NCBI RefSeq assembly: GCF_000143965.1
Contig: NC_014365.1
Location: 1,081,501-1,145,500 of the forward strand
DNA: 64,000 nucleotides
Direction of reading: 5' to 3'
Source of the DNA: Desulfarculus baarsii DSM 2075
GTDB lineage: Bacteria > Desulfobacterota > Desulfarculia > Desulfarculales > Desulfarculaceae
Position 1 is the stretch's first letter. Each line of letters opens with the position of its first letter. This document shows positions 42,837 to 51,816 of the stretch, one piece after another. The position numbers were made by a program, and so were the translations under genes. The notes beneath the pieces are model-generated. The model was not told where the DNA came from. It did no database searches and saw only the letters and a list, made by a program, of their open reading frames with translations.

Positions 42837-44066
42837 ATGAAGATTTTACAGGTCGCGCACAATTTTCCCCCGCTATCGTGGGCCGGCACGGAAAACTACA
42901 CCCTGGGCCTGTCGCTGGCCCTGCGCCGCCGGGGCGTGGAGGTCGAGGTGATCCACCCCGTCTTCGGCCGGGGCCAGGGCCTGGAGCGCCTGGAAATGCT
43001 GGGCCTGCCAACCTGGCGGGTGGGTCTGGACGACGAACCCACGCTGGTCAGTCTGGTCGATCGCCGCTCGGCGGCCATTGTCTGCGATGTGGCCCAAGAG
43101 GGCGGCTTCGAGCTGATCCACGCCCAGCATCTGCTGGGCTTCAGCGCCGAGGTCGTTTACGAGGCCCAGCGCCGCGGCCTGCCCGTGGTGCTGACCCTGC
43201 ACGACTTCTGGATCATCTGCCCGCTGATCTTTGGCCAGACGCCCAGCCAAAAGCCCTGCCCCGGCCGGGGCAGGCAAAATTGCCTGAACTGCCTGATGGA
43301 AGCCGTGTCACAAGCCGGCCCCAGGCCCGACCTGCTGCCCACCTTGGAGCGCTTTTGGCGGGAACGCGACGCCTATTTGGGCCAGATGCTCAAACTGCCC
43401 AGCAAGGTGCTGGCCGTCAGCCGTTTCGTGGCGCGGACCATGGCCGCCCGTGGCCTGGCCGGGCCCAACATGGCCGTCATGCCGGCCGGCGTCGTGCCCT
43501 TCACCCTGGGTCCAAACCCCGGCCCCGATCCGGCCGACGGCCTGGTCCTGGCCTTCATGGGCAACATCATGCCCCTCAAGGGGCCCCACCTGGCGGCGCG
43601 GGCCATCGACGGCCTGGCCGGCGCGCGGCTGGAAATCCACGGCAAGGCGGTCAACCAACCCTACGCCGCCGGCCTGCTGGCGCTCTGCGAAGACAAACCC
43701 GAGACCTTCAGCTATCACGGGCCCTACGACATCAGCCAGCGCGGCGGCGTCTTGGCCCGCTGCCACGCGCTGGTCGTGCCCTCACTGACGGAATCCTATT
43801 GCCTGACCGCCCGCGAGGCCCTTTTTGCCGGTCGGCCGGTCCTGGCCTCCGATGTGGGCGGCATCCCCGAGGCCGTGCGCCACGGCCAAAACGGCCTGCT
43901 CTTTCCGCCCGGCGATTGGCGAAGCCTGCGCCGGCTCGCGCAAAGGCTCATCGAGCGGCCCGAGGAACTTGCCGCCTTGACCCGGGGCGTGCGCCAGCCA
44001 CACACCGTCACCGAGGACGCCGAAAAATACCTGAGCCTCTATCGTCGCATCCTGGCCAGTGGCTAG
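42837..44066 (+). CDS. Glycosyltransferase family 4
   Basis: 409 aa, GT-B fold. The N-terminal acceptor domain begins KILQVAHNFPPLSWAGTENY and includes LTLHDFWIICP. A CPGRGRQNCLNC patch suggests a small metal or disulfide site also found in WecA-linked GT4 enzymes. The C-terminal donor domain has VLAFMGNIMPLKGPHLA and SLTESYCLTAREALFAG. It likely builds LPS or a related glycan. The stop is shared with the converging gene (CTAG). Confidence 0.9.
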   Translation: MKILQVAHNFPPLSWAGTENYTLGLSLALRRRGVEVEVIHPVFGRGQGLERLEMLGLPTWRVGLDDEPTLVSLVDRRSAAIVCDVAQEGGFELIHAQHLLGFSAEVVYEAQRRGLPVVLTLHDFWIICPLIFGQTPSQKPCPGRGRQNCLNCLMEAVSQAGPRPDLLPTLERFWRERDAYLGQMLKLPSKVLAVSRFVARTMAARGLAGPNMAVMPAGVVPFTLGPNPGPDPADGLVLAFMGNIMPLKGPHLAARAIDGLAGARLEIHGKAVNQPYAAGLLALCEDKPETFSYHGPYDISQRGGVLARCHALVVPSLTESYCLTAREALFAGRPVLASDVGGIPEAVRHGQNGLLFPPGDWRSLRRLAQRLIERPEELAALTRGVRQPHTVTEDAEKYLSLYRRILASG

Positions 44067-44983
44067 ACGCCTGGGCGTTCGTCGGCCCGGCCGCCCTGAT
44101 CCAGGCTAATGGTGCGGGTGCGGCTGGGGTCGAGCAAGTGGTGGATGGTGCAGCGCGTGAAATCGTCGTTGTAACTCAACCGCAGGCCCAGCTTGGCGTA
44201 ATGACGGTTTTCATCGGGCTCGACCACGCCGGCCCAGCGCTCCATGAACAGCAGCATGTTGGGCACGTCGTGGGCCTTGCGGCCTGGTGAAATGCCCTCG
44301 TGATGCAACACCTTGCCGCGCGGCTCGTAGTGGATCGTCCAACCCATGCGCCCGACCTTCAAACACAGGTCGATGTCTTCGAATCCGTTGACAAAAGCCT
44401 CGTCAAACATGCCGGCGGCGAAAAAAGCCTCGGCCCGGATCAACAGGCACGCCCCGGTCACGGCCTGAAAGCGTTCGGGCGTGTTGACCACCGGGTGTTC
44501 GGCGTCCAGGCCCTGAAAAATGTGATAAGGCGCGCCGTTGGGCCGGAAAGCCACGCCGGCGTGCTGCACGCGGTTGCCGTGGGGGTAGATCAGCCGCGCC
44601 CCGACCACCGCCGCCCGTCGCTCGCGCGCCAAAACTTCCAGCAGCGGCGGCAACCAGCCGGCTTGTGGCTCGGTGTCGTTGTTCAAAAACAGCAGATTGC
44701 CCGAACGCGCGGCCTGGGCCCCCTGGTTGCAGGCCTTGGCGAAACCAAGGTTGTGCTGGTTGCTGATCACCGTCACGTCGCCGCCCAGCCCGGCCAAAAG
44801 GGCCGCCGTGCCGTCGGTGGAGGCGTTGTCGACGATGATCACCTCGTAACTGGGGCCGTCACTGTTCTGGGCCAGGGTTTGCAGACAACGCAAGGTGAAC
44901 GCCGCCCGATTGAACACCGGGATGATGATGCTCACGTCATAGGCCGGTTGGACGGATTTTGTGGCAATGTCGCTTTGGGTCAT
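44063..44983 (-). CDS. Glycosyltransferase family 2 (COG1216 type)
   Basis: 306 aa. It has VSIIIPVFNRA, IIVDNASTDGTA, NLGFAKACNQGAQAARSGNLLFLNNDTEPQAGW (the NND is the metal site), VTGACLLIR and NGFEDIDLCLKVG. This is the full motif set of the glycosyltransferase branch that decorates O-antigen or similar glycans. I chose ATG 44983; the frame is open for 70 codons more, but that part is AT-rich and has no family signal. Confidence 0.87.
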   Translation of the reverse strand: MTQSDIATKSVQPAYDVSIIIPVFNRAAFTLRCLQTLAQNSDGPSYEVIIVDNASTDGTAALLAGLGGDVTVISNQHNLGFAKACNQGAQAARSGNLLFLNNDTEPQAGWLPPLLEVLARERRAAVVGARLIYPHGNRVQHAGVAFRPNGAPYHIFQGLDAEHPVVNTPERFQAVTGACLLIRAEAFFAAGMFDEAFVNGFEDIDLCLKVGRMGWTIHYEPRGKVLHHEGISPGRKAHDVPNMLLFMERWAGVVEPDENRHYAKLGLRLSYNDDFTRCTIHHLLDPSRTRTISLDQGGRADERPGV

Positions 44984-45321
44984 GTTCGCGCCAAATTTTG
45001 GTTGGAGCCGCGCTTGATCGTTGGGTTGCCTCGCGGTTATATGATGCAAGAGCCGCGCCACGGGATTGTGTTGCGTTAATATGCTGTAATTATTTGATAA
45101 ATATTTGGCATGCCGGTGCGGTTGGGTAATATTTGACGGGTGCGGGGAAATTTTGCCGTGGGCTGGCGTGTTCATGGCGGTGGAGCCGTGCAAAGTCGCG
45201 CCGGGTTGCGCGGGCTTTTTGGGCTGTGTTCATGAAGTTGCAAAGCAATTTTATGATATGAACAAAACCATGAAACAAAGCGCGCCGCGAAGTTTGCCGT
45301 AAAAAAAAGCAAAACGCGTTT

Positions 45322-45346
45322 GCGGTGATTGCGCGGCGATCACCGC
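45322..45346. repeat. Inverted repeat GCGGTGAT/ATCACCGC
   Basis: Perfect 8-bp arms with a 9-base spacer lie 110 bases before the oxidoreductase start. It could be an operator or a weak hairpin; the neighbouring sequence is T-rich downstream. Confidence 0.45.
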
Positions 45347-45378
45347 CTGCGCTTTTCTTTTTGGAGGGTGGTGCGTCA

Positions 45379-45411
45379 AACCTTTTTCTTTTGGCGCGAA
45401 AGAAAAAGGTT
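45379..45411. repeat. 13-bp perfect inverted repeat AACCTTTTTCTTT
   Basis: Perfect 13-bp arms flank a 7-base GC-rich loop (TGGCGCG). The same CTTTTTCTTTTGGCGC-type sequence recurs between genes in many proteobacteria as a dispersed element, as far as I recall. It is 43 bases before the oxidoreductase start. Confidence 0.55.
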
Positions 45412-45454
45412 CTCCCCGCGTCTTGGGCTTCCCCAAGGAAGAAAGGTCAACGCC

Positions 45455-46614
45455 GTGGTGGATGTAGTGGTGATCGGGGCTGGGGTGGTTGGTTGCGCGG
45501 TTGCGCGTTGGGCGGCGTTGTTTGGGCGCGAGGTGGTGGTGTTGGAGCGGGGGAGTGGCGGGGTGGATGGTCAATCGGCGCGCAACTCGGGGGTGATGCA
45601 CGCGGGGCATTATTACGACGAACAAACACGGCCGTTGAAGGCGCGGCTGTGCGCGCGGGGCAATGGATTGTTGCGCGAGTTTTGCCTGGCCCATGGCGTG
45701 GCCCATGCGCGTTGCGGCAAGTTGATGGTGGCGGTGGACGCGGCCGACGAGGCGGCGTTGGAGATGTATTTGGCGCGGGCGCGGACCAACGGGGTGACGG
45801 CGCATCTGGTTGGCGGTGAGGAAGCGCGGGAGATGGAGCCCGGGGTAGTGGCGCGGCGGGCGTTGTGGCTGCCGGACTCGGGCGTGGTGGAGCCTACGTC
45901 ATTGGCGCGGGCCTTGGAGGCCGACGCCGTGGCTGCTGGGGCGTTGGTGGGGTGCGGGGCGCGGAGGTGGCGGGCGCGCGGGCGGCGAGGGGAGGATTCG
46001 TGCTGGAGGCGCGGCGGGCCGGAGGGGAGGTGGAGTCCTTGGCGGCCGGCTGGGTGGTCAACTGCGCGGGGTTGTGGGCGGACGATGTGGCGCGGCTGAT
46101 AGACCCGGCTTGCCGGGAGCGCATCGACCCCATGCGCGGCGAGGCGGCCTGGTTTCGGCGCGGGGCGCGGCCAGGGCTGGATGTGGCGCGGATGAACGTT
46201 TATCCCACGCCGCGCCGGGTGCGTCTGCCCGGGGGCGAGTATTGGACGGTGGGGGTGCATCTGACGCCGACGCTTTTGCCGGCCGGGCCGGAGGGCGGCG
46301 CGGCGCGGCTGAGCGACGTGGTCAGCGTGGGGCCGCTCAACTTCGCGGCGCGGGGCAAGGGCGACCTGGCGGGGGAGCATCGGCCGATGGAAGAGTTTCG
46401 CGCCCAGGTGGCCGGCTATTTTCCTCAATTGCGCGCGGCGGACCTGCGGCCCTATCAGGTGGGGGTGCAGGCCCGTTTGGCCGGCCGGCAGGACTGGCAT
46501 GTGGCCGCGGACCCGAACCACCGGCGCTGGATCAACCTGTTGGGCATCGACAGCCCCGGCCTGACCAGTTGCCTGGCCCTGGCCGAACACGTGGGCGGGA
46601 TGCTGGCGGCGTGA
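45455..46614 (+). pseudogene. FAD-dependent oxidoreductase (L-2-hydroxyglutarate oxidase-like), frameshifted
   Basis: Two frames together make one LhgO/DAO-type flavoprotein of about 386 aa. Frame one gives VVVIGAGVVGCAVARWAALFG (FAD site), SARNSGVMHAGHYY and ALWLPDSGVVEP. The second takes over with VVNCAGLWADDVARL, PLNFAARGKGD and LLGIDSPGLTSCLALAEHV. The break falls at the GGGG run at 45956-45959; adding one G restores one frame. This is either a sequencing slip or a real inactivating deletion. Codon use is odd for the window (many GGG, GTG, TTG). The start is GTG with GAAAGG 8 bases upstream. LhgO oxidises L-2-hydroxyglutarate to 2-oxoglutarate. Confidence 0.82.
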
Positions 46615-46620
46615 AATGGA

Positions 46621-46651
46621 CCGGCCGCGCCGAGATTGACGGCGCGGCCGG
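46621..46651. terminator. Bidirectional hairpin between converging genes
   Basis: A perfect 11-bp G/C stem, CCGGCCGCGCC/GGCGCGGCCGG, has a 9-base loop. It lies between the oxidoreductase stop and the stop of the converging glycosyltransferase. No T tract follows on either side. Confidence 0.5.
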
Positions 46652-46674
46652 ATGTTTCGCGGCGTGGGGCCGGG

Positions 46675-48435
46675 CTATTGGCTGAAGCCGAAGGCTCCGC
46701 CCAGCCATTCAGTGACGCTGGGGGGCGTCGCGGTTTCGAGGGCGGCCTGACTCGGCGCGGCTTCGCCGGCGTGGAACGAGTCGATTATCTGGATATAAAA
46801 ATCTTCCAGGCGGGTGATCTCGCCGTCGTAAGTCTTGGCGTGGGCGGTGAGGTCTTGGCTGGCGGCGATGCGCAGCAACTCCGGCGTGGCGGCGATGGCC
46901 TCGGCGGCGTCGTGGAAGACCTTGCCGACGTTGTTTAGCTTGAAGAAATCCACATAGCTTTGCAGGGGCGAGGCCAGCACGGGCAGGCCGGCGGCCAGGT
47001 ACTCGAAGAGCTTGTTGGCGATGGTCGAGTCGAGAAACTGCTTGTTTCCCTTGACGATATTGAAGGGGATGATGCCGATGTCATATTGGCTCATCACCTC
47101 CATGATTTCGGTGGGCGAAACCGGCTGATGGTAATGCATGCGGGGGATGGCGCTCAGGCGCTGGTGCATGGCCTGGTCGAAGTGCACCGGGTAGACATGC
47201 ACGTGAAGCCCGCCTTGGGTCAGTTGGGCGAACAAGTCGATGAAGTCGCGGTGGCCGTTGCCGCCGATGCCTCCTTCATAGACGATGTGGGTCTGGCCGT
47301 CCTGGGCGGAGAGCTTGGGCAGAAAGCGCTTGGGCAGATCGCCGGCCGAGGCGTAGTTGTAAAAGACCAGCGACGGGCCCTTGACGCCGTAGAGGGCCAG
47401 GGCGGCGTCGCGCTGGTAAGGGGTGGTGTAGACGCGGCCATGGGCCCCGCGGTTGGCCACGCCCTCGAAAAAGGCCAGGTTCTGGTCGCCGCCGGCGCGC
47501 AGGGAGATCAGGTCGTGGGTGTCGTGGATGACCGGGGCTTCGCCGGCCAGGGCGGCGACGGTGAGGACGTCGGGTTCGTTGTGGCAGTGGACGAGGTCGA
47601 ACTTGGCGCTGATGTCCCACAGGTGGCGATTGTTGGTCAGCCGGACGCAACGGTCGTAGACTTCGTCGCTAAGGCCCTTGTACATCTGGCTGAGGGTGGC
47701 GCGGGTGTAGGCCAGGCAGACCTTGTGGCCCCTGGCGCGCAGGGCGCTGGCGGTCTTGTAGTTGCGGATGCAGGGCGCTTCCTGCACGAAAAGGATGTTC
47801 AGCGGGCGGCTGGCGGCGACCAGCGGCGTGGGCCGGCGCGGTTGACGCTGGACCGTGTCGGCGTGGGCCGGCGCGGTCGGCGCGGCGACTTGGGCCGGCG
47901 GCCACGGGCTTGGGCTCGGTGCGACGGCCTGGGCCTGGCCGGCTGGCGTCTGGGCGCACAGGCCCAGCAGGCCGCGCAGCTCGGCGGCCCGTTTTTCGTC
48001 GGCCAGGGGCATGGCCCTGTCGATGACTTCACGAGCGGCTGTCAAGTCGCCCTGCATGATCATCACCTTGGCCATGTTGGCCAGGTATTTCGGGTTGTCC
48101 GGGGCCAGGCCGACGGCGCGGCCCATGGCCCGCCGGGCCTCGTCCAGACGGCCGGTCATGGCCAGGCTGGTGGCCATGTCGGTCAGGGGCTGGGGGTCGT
48201 CGGGGCGCAGTTGGCTGGCGCGTTTGAACACGCGGCAGGCTTGGTCGTAGTCTTTGGCGGCCATGTACTTGGCGGCCAACTGGTCAAGGGCGGCCTTGTC
48301 GATGTTGGGGTCGGCCAAGGCCTGATCGACGACCGTGGCCTGGTCGGCCGGGGAGGTGGCGGGCTGGGCCGGCCGCGTCCGTTGGGCCGGGCGGCGCGGG
48401 GCCGCGGTTTTGCCTTTGCGCTTGTTTTTGGCCAC
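46675..48435 (-). CDS. Glycosyltransferase with N-terminal TPR region
   Basis: 586 aa. A Lys/Arg/Ala-rich start (KNKRKGKTA) is followed by TPR-like repeats at about 45-165 (DYDQACRVFKRASQLRPDDP, RLDEARRAMGRAVGLAPDNP). After an Ala/Pro linker comes a GT4-like GT-B region from about 215: NILFVQEAPCIRNYKTASALR, VHCHNEPDVLTVAALAGEAP, HDTHDLISLR and IANKLFEYLAAGLPVLASP. The same transferase region recurs in the three-domain gene near 60.7 kb, so the two are paralogs. The start is GTG with AGGAG 5 bases upstream. Probable cytoplasmic glycosyltransferase of a surface or flagellar glycan. Confidence 0.85.
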   Translation of the reverse strand: MAKNKRKGKTAAPRRPAQRTRPAQPATSPADQATVVDQALADPNIDKAALDQLAAKYMAAKDYDQACRVFKRASQLRPDDPQPLTDMATSLAMTGRLDEARRAMGRAVGLAPDNPKYLANMAKVMIMQGDLTAAREVIDRAMPLADEKRAAELRGLLGLCAQTPAGQAQAVAPSPSPWPPAQVAAPTAPAHADTVQRQPRRPTPLVAASRPLNILFVQEAPCIRNYKTASALRARGHKVCLAYTRATLSQMYKGLSDEVYDRCVRLTNNRHLWDISAKFDLVHCHNEPDVLTVAALAGEAPVIHDTHDLISLRAGGDQNLAFFEGVANRGAHGRVYTTPYQRDAALALYGVKGPSLVFYNYASAGDLPKRFLPKLSAQDGQTHIVYEGGIGGNGHRDFIDLFAQLTQGGLHVHVYPVHFDQAMHQRLSAIPRMHYHQPVSPTEIMEVMSQYDIGIIPFNIVKGNKQFLDSTIANKLFEYLAAGLPVLASPLQSYVDFFKLNNVGKVFHDAAEAIAATPELLRIAASQDLTAHAKTYDGEITRLEDFYIQIIDSFHAGEAAPSQAALETATPPSVTEWLGGAFGFSQ

Positions 48436-48611
48436 GGCAACTCCTTTTGCTGGCGCCAAAGATCATGGCGTGGGTGTTTGGCGCTTTTGCTTGCAATTTG
48501 CGCGCCAAACGCCAGCGGGCCCGACAAGGGCCTGGGCGGGGCGAACCGGACCGCGTGGCGGGCCGAGCGGCCCTGGAGTGGGCAAATATTTCCGGTTTGG
48601 GGCGGGCCCTT

Positions 48612-49406
48612 TCAGGCCGGGGGGCGGCATTCGGCGGCGGCGAAGACCCGCTGACCGTCAAATACCTGGCACAGGCGGGCCATGGCCATCAGGGCCGGGT
48701 CCAGGGCGTCGAGCATCACCGCGTGCAGGCCGGCGCCAAAGGCCGCGGCCAGAAACGGCCCGCCGGCGAAACGGGTGTCGGCCCCGGCCGATTTGGTGGT
48801 CAGGTTGCTGAGGGCGATGAAGCCGCGCGGGGCCGGCGCGGCCAGGTAGGGCAGGGCGCGCAGGGTTTCCAGGACGGCCTTGGCGTGGGTCTGGCCGTCC
48901 TGCAGGGCCAGGGGCATGACCATGGGGTCGAGGTAGAGTTTTTCGGGATCGACGCCGCCAGCCTGGGCGCGGCCCAGGATATGGGCGGCCAGGGCCAGGC
49001 GCTCGTCGGCGCCAAGGGGCACGGCGCGGTCGATGGTGGCGGCGATCATGGGCAGATCGTGAGCCGCGGCCAGGGCCACCACGGGATCAAGGCGCTCGGC
49101 CTGGGCCGTGGCCATGTTCAAAACCGGCGGCCGCGAACAAAACGCCAGGGCCACGGCCAAGGTCTCGGGTTCGGGCGGATCGAGGATCAGGCGCAGTGAA
49201 CAGGCCTTTTCTGCGGTTTCGATCAGAAAGCGCCAGACCTCGGCCCGCTTGGCCGGGGCCAGATAGCCGGGGTTGACGTCGAGCCAATGAGCCCCGGCGG
49301 CGGCGGCTTTTTGGCACAGCGCGGCGATGAAGGCCTCGTCGCGGTTTTCCACGGCGCGGCGCACCGAGGGGCGCGAGGTGGTGAGGTTGTCGGCGGCGAT
49401 GATCAT
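48612..49406 (-). CDS. Pterin-binding methyltransferase (AcsE/DHPS-type TIM barrel)
   Basis: 264 aa. It shows the pterin-binding barrel pattern: MIIAADNLTTSRPSVRRAV at the start, HWLDVNPGY on the second strand, LRLILDPPEP, LNMATAQ, then LYLDPMVMPLALQDG and FIALSNLTTKSAG. This resembles the methyltetrahydrofolate:corrinoid protein methyltransferase AcsE of the acetyl-CoA pathway more than a folate-synthesis DHPS, but some positions differ (NPGY for the usual NVG). It could be an AcsE paralog acting on another corrinoid protein. The ATG 49406 starts the barrel; an open extension upstream is not family-like. Confidence 0.78.
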   Translation of the reverse strand: MIIAADNLTTSRPSVRRAVENRDEAFIAALCQKAAAAGAHWLDVNPGYLAPAKRAEVWRFLIETAEKACSLRLILDPPEPETLAVALAFCSRPPVLNMATAQAERLDPVVALAAAHDLPMIAATIDRAVPLGADERLALAAHILGRAQAGGVDPEKLYLDPMVMPLALQDGQTHAKAVLETLRALPYLAAPAPRGFIALSNLTTKSAGADTRFAGGPFLAAAFGAGLHAVMLDALDPALMAMARLCQVFDGQRVFAAAECRPPA

Positions 49407-49511
49407 GGCCCGATTGTAAACCGCCAGCCGCCGGGCCGCAAGGGGCCTTGACAGCGCGCCCGGCGGCCTGTTCAATTGACCAAACGCCCACGCCGCCACG
49501 AGAGGCCCCGC

Positions 49512-50690
49512 ATGCCCGGCCACGACCTGTTGCGCCTGCGCCAAGAACTCGAACTCCGCGAACAAGCCGCGCTTTCGCCCCTGGCCTGCCCCAGCGTGGC
49601 CGCCCTGCGCCGTCGGCTAGATCCGGTCAGCGACAGCGGCCACCGCCTGGCCTTCGCCGTCGACGCCGACCGCGTCCTGCACTCGCTGGCCTACACCCGC
49701 TACATCGACAAGACCCAGGTCTTCAGCCTCGTCGACAACGACCATATCTCCCACCGCGTCCTGCACGTCCAACTCGTCAGCAAGATCGGCCGCACCGTGG
49801 GCCGCCTGCTGGGCCTCAACGAAGACCTCATCGAGGCCATCGCCCTGGCCCACGACCTGGGGCACCCGCCCTTTGGCCACGACGGCGAAGGCTATCTCTC
49901 GGCCCTGTGCCAGGAGCACGGCCTGGGGCCGTTTTTGCACAATGTCCAGTCGGTGCGTTTTTTGGAGAGCGTCGAGCGCGGCGGCCGGGGCCTGAACCTG
50001 TCGTTGCAGGTCTTGGACGGCGTGCTCTGCCACGATGGCGAGGTCTGCGACAATCGCCTGACGCCGTGGCCCGGCAAGGATTTCGCCGCCCTCGACGCCG
50101 AATTGGCCGCCAAGCAGGCTGACCCAGGCCTGAGCCTACGGCCCATGACCATGGAAGGCTGCGTGGTGCGCCTTTGCGACGCGGTGGCCTACGTGGGCCG
50201 CGACCTGGAGGACGCCATCAACATCGGCTTGATCGACCGCGACGACCTGCCCGCCGAGGTGGCCCGGACCTTGGGCCGCACCAACGGGGCCATCGTCTAC
50301 CGCCTGGTGGAGGATCTAGCCCAGAATTCGCTGGGCCGGCCCCATCTGGCCTTCAGTGACGAGGTCGGCCAGGCCCTGGCCCAGCTCAAGCGCTTCAACC
50401 TGGAGCGCATCTACCTCAACCCCAAGATCAAGACCCAACACCACAAGATCGCCGAAATCTATCGCCACCTCTTCGAACAATACCTGGGCGACCTGGGCGG
50501 CCAGCGCCGACAGAGCCCGGTTTTCGCTCACTTCCTCGACGCCATGGACGATGACTATCGCCAGGCCACGCCCGCCGCCGGCGTCGTGCGCGATTTCATT
50601 TCCAGCATGACCGACGACTACTTTCTGCGCTGCTATCGCCGCCTGGTCTGGCCCGAGCGCCTGCCCAGCCGCTTCGGGGCGTCGGGCTAA
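49512..50690 (+). CDS. dgt: Deoxyguanosinetriphosphate triphosphohydrolase-like protein
   Basis: 392 aa, HD superfamily. The metal site is formed by His in SHRVLHVQ, the AHDLGHPPFGHDGE block (His-Asp) and a later Asp in LCDAVAYVGRDLEDA. RYIDKTQVF is the nucleotide-side motif of dNTPases. The enzyme hydrolyses dNTPs to deoxynucleosides and tripolyphosphate, which balances pools and can resist phage. It is a type-2 dNTPase by length. The start at 49512 has AGAGG 6 bases upstream. It diverges from the methyltransferase gene. Confidence 0.9.
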   Translation: MPGHDLLRLRQELELREQAALSPLACPSVAALRRRLDPVSDSGHRLAFAVDADRVLHSLAYTRYIDKTQVFSLVDNDHISHRVLHVQLVSKIGRTVGRLLGLNEDLIEAIALAHDLGHPPFGHDGEGYLSALCQEHGLGPFLHNVQSVRFLESVERGGRGLNLSLQVLDGVLCHDGEVCDNRLTPWPGKDFAALDAELAAKQADPGLSLRPMTMEGCVVRLCDAVAYVGRDLEDAINIGLIDRDDLPAEVARTLGRTNGAIVYRLVEDLAQNSLGRPHLAFSDEVGQALAQLKRFNLERIYLNPKIKTQHHKIAEIYRHLFEQYLGDLGGQRRQSPVFAHFLDAMDDDYRQATPAAGVVRDFISSMTDDYFLRCYRRLVWPERLPSRFGASG

Positions 50691-50776
50691 AAAAGTTCCA
50701 CTTTTCTTTTGTGGCGCTAATGGCCCGCCGCTCGGCGAAACGCGATTATACCTTACGTAACTTTCCGTCTATTTAT

Positions 50777-50845
50777 CTGATATCTTTCGAAAAACGATTA
50801 TTCCTCTAGGTTATGATATATATTTCACAATACTTTTGATATCAG
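50777..50845. promoter_or_regulatory. Inverted repeat CTGATATC...GATATCAG before the liv operon
   Basis: Perfect 8-bp arms (50777-50784 and 50838-50845) lie 61 bases apart within an AT-rich 130-bp block upstream of the -35 at 50865. Such spaced arms could bind a dimeric regulator that loops DNA. A separate palindrome, TTACGTAA, is at 50753. Confidence 0.35.
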
Positions 50846-50864
50846 CTAGTTGGCATAAGGGGGC

Positions 50865-50894
50865 TTGACATTGGGCCGGCGCTTTCTTCACTAT
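50865..50894 (+). promoter_or_regulatory. Promoter of the liv/acyl-CoA ligase operon
   Basis: A consensus TTGACA is followed after 18 bases by CACTAT, about 55 bases before the livG start. A long AT-rich stretch upstream may act as an UP element. Confidence 0.6.
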
Positions 50895-50947
50895 CTCACA
50901 ATAGAAGAGCGCCATTTTCGCCCGCCAGTTCTCGCACGGGAGGCAAA

Positions 50948-51793
50948 ATGCCCGGTTCAAGCTCCGCCCTTCATCCGCCGGCCGGCCCGCCCGGCGGCCA
51001 GACGCCCATCCTGAAAATCGAAGACTTGCATCTGCGCTTCGGCGGCCTGGCCGCCCTGGCCGGGGTCGGCTTCGAGGTGGCCTTCGGCGTGATCCAGGCC
51101 ATCATCGGACCCAATGGCGCGGGCAAGACCTGCATCCTCAACTGTATCTGTCGTTTTTATCATCCCCAGCGCGGGCGGGTGATCTTCATGGGCCAGGACA
51201 TCTCGCGCCTGCCCACCCACGCCGTGGCCGGCCTGGGCATCGCCCGCAGCTTCCAGAACATCGAGTTGTTCAAGGGCATGACGGTGTTGGACAACATCAA
51301 GCTGGGCCGCCACGCCCACTTGAAAAGCGGTTTTTTGTCGGGCGGGCTCTACCTGGGCAAGGCCCGCCGCGAGGAAATGGCCGTGCGCGCCGAGATCGAG
51401 GAAAAGATCATCGACCTGCTGGAGATCGAGTCCATCCGCAAAAAAGTCGTGGGCGCGTTGCCCTATGGCCTGCAAAAGCGCGTGGAGTTGGCCCGCGCCC
51501 TGGCCATGAAGCCCAAGCTGCTGCTTCTGGACGAGCCCATGGCCGGCATGAACCTGGAGGAGACCGAGGACATGGCCCGCTTCATCCTCGACATCAACCA
51601 GGAGTGGGGCGTTACGGTGGTGCTCATCGAGCACGACATGGGCGTGGTCATGGACATCAGCGACGACGTGGTGGTGCTGGACTTCGGCACCAAGATCGCC
51701 CAGGGCCCGCCGGCGGCGGTGGCCCGCAATCCTCACGTGATCCAGGCCTATCTGGGCGCCGACGACGCGGCCCATTCCAAGCTGGGCGTCTAG
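50948..51793 (+). CDS. livG: Branched-chain amino acid-type ABC transporter ATPase LivG
   Basis: 281 aa. Walker A is GPNGAGKT, the Q-loop follows in SFQNIELF, the Walker B/D-loop is LLLDEPMAGMNLEE, and the switch His lies in VVLIEHDMGVVM. The signature helix reads LPYGLQKRVELARAL, a variant of LSGGQ in which the Ser-Gly pair is Pro-Tyr; this is often seen in LivG. A Pro-rich 20-residue start is unusual. With LivF it drives import through LivHM. It leads an operon in which an acyl-CoA ligase follows, so the true cargo may be an aromatic or fatty acid, not leucine. Confidence 0.93.
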   Translation: MPGSSSALHPPAGPPGGQTPILKIEDLHLRFGGLAALAGVGFEVAFGVIQAIIGPNGAGKTCILNCICRFYHPQRGRVIFMGQDISRLPTHAVAGLGIARSFQNIELFKGMTVLDNIKLGRHAHLKSGFLSGGLYLGKARREEMAVRAEIEEKIIDLLEIESIRKKVVGALPYGLQKRVELARALAMKPKLLLLDEPMAGMNLEETEDMARFILDINQEWGVTVVLIEHDMGVVMDISDDVVVLDFGTKIAQGPPAAVARNPHVIQAYLGADDAAHSKLGV

Positions 51794-51816
51794 AGCTCCG
51801 CTGGCGGGAGGAAACA

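Larger units (their letters stand above)
44984..45454. other. 471-bp AT-richer intergenic region with inverted repeats
   Basis: This divergent gap lies between a glycosyltransferase gene and the FAD oxidoreductase gene. No gene is supported. The first third is AT-rich (ATTATTTGATAAATATT) and may hold the promoters. Two inverted repeats are listed separately. Confidence 0.6.

Noticed and set aside
44984-45193. 70-codon N-terminal extension of the GT2 gene ending at 44063
   Set aside because: The extension is AT-rich, lacks family signal, and a better-placed ATG at 44983 begins just before the catalytic domain.
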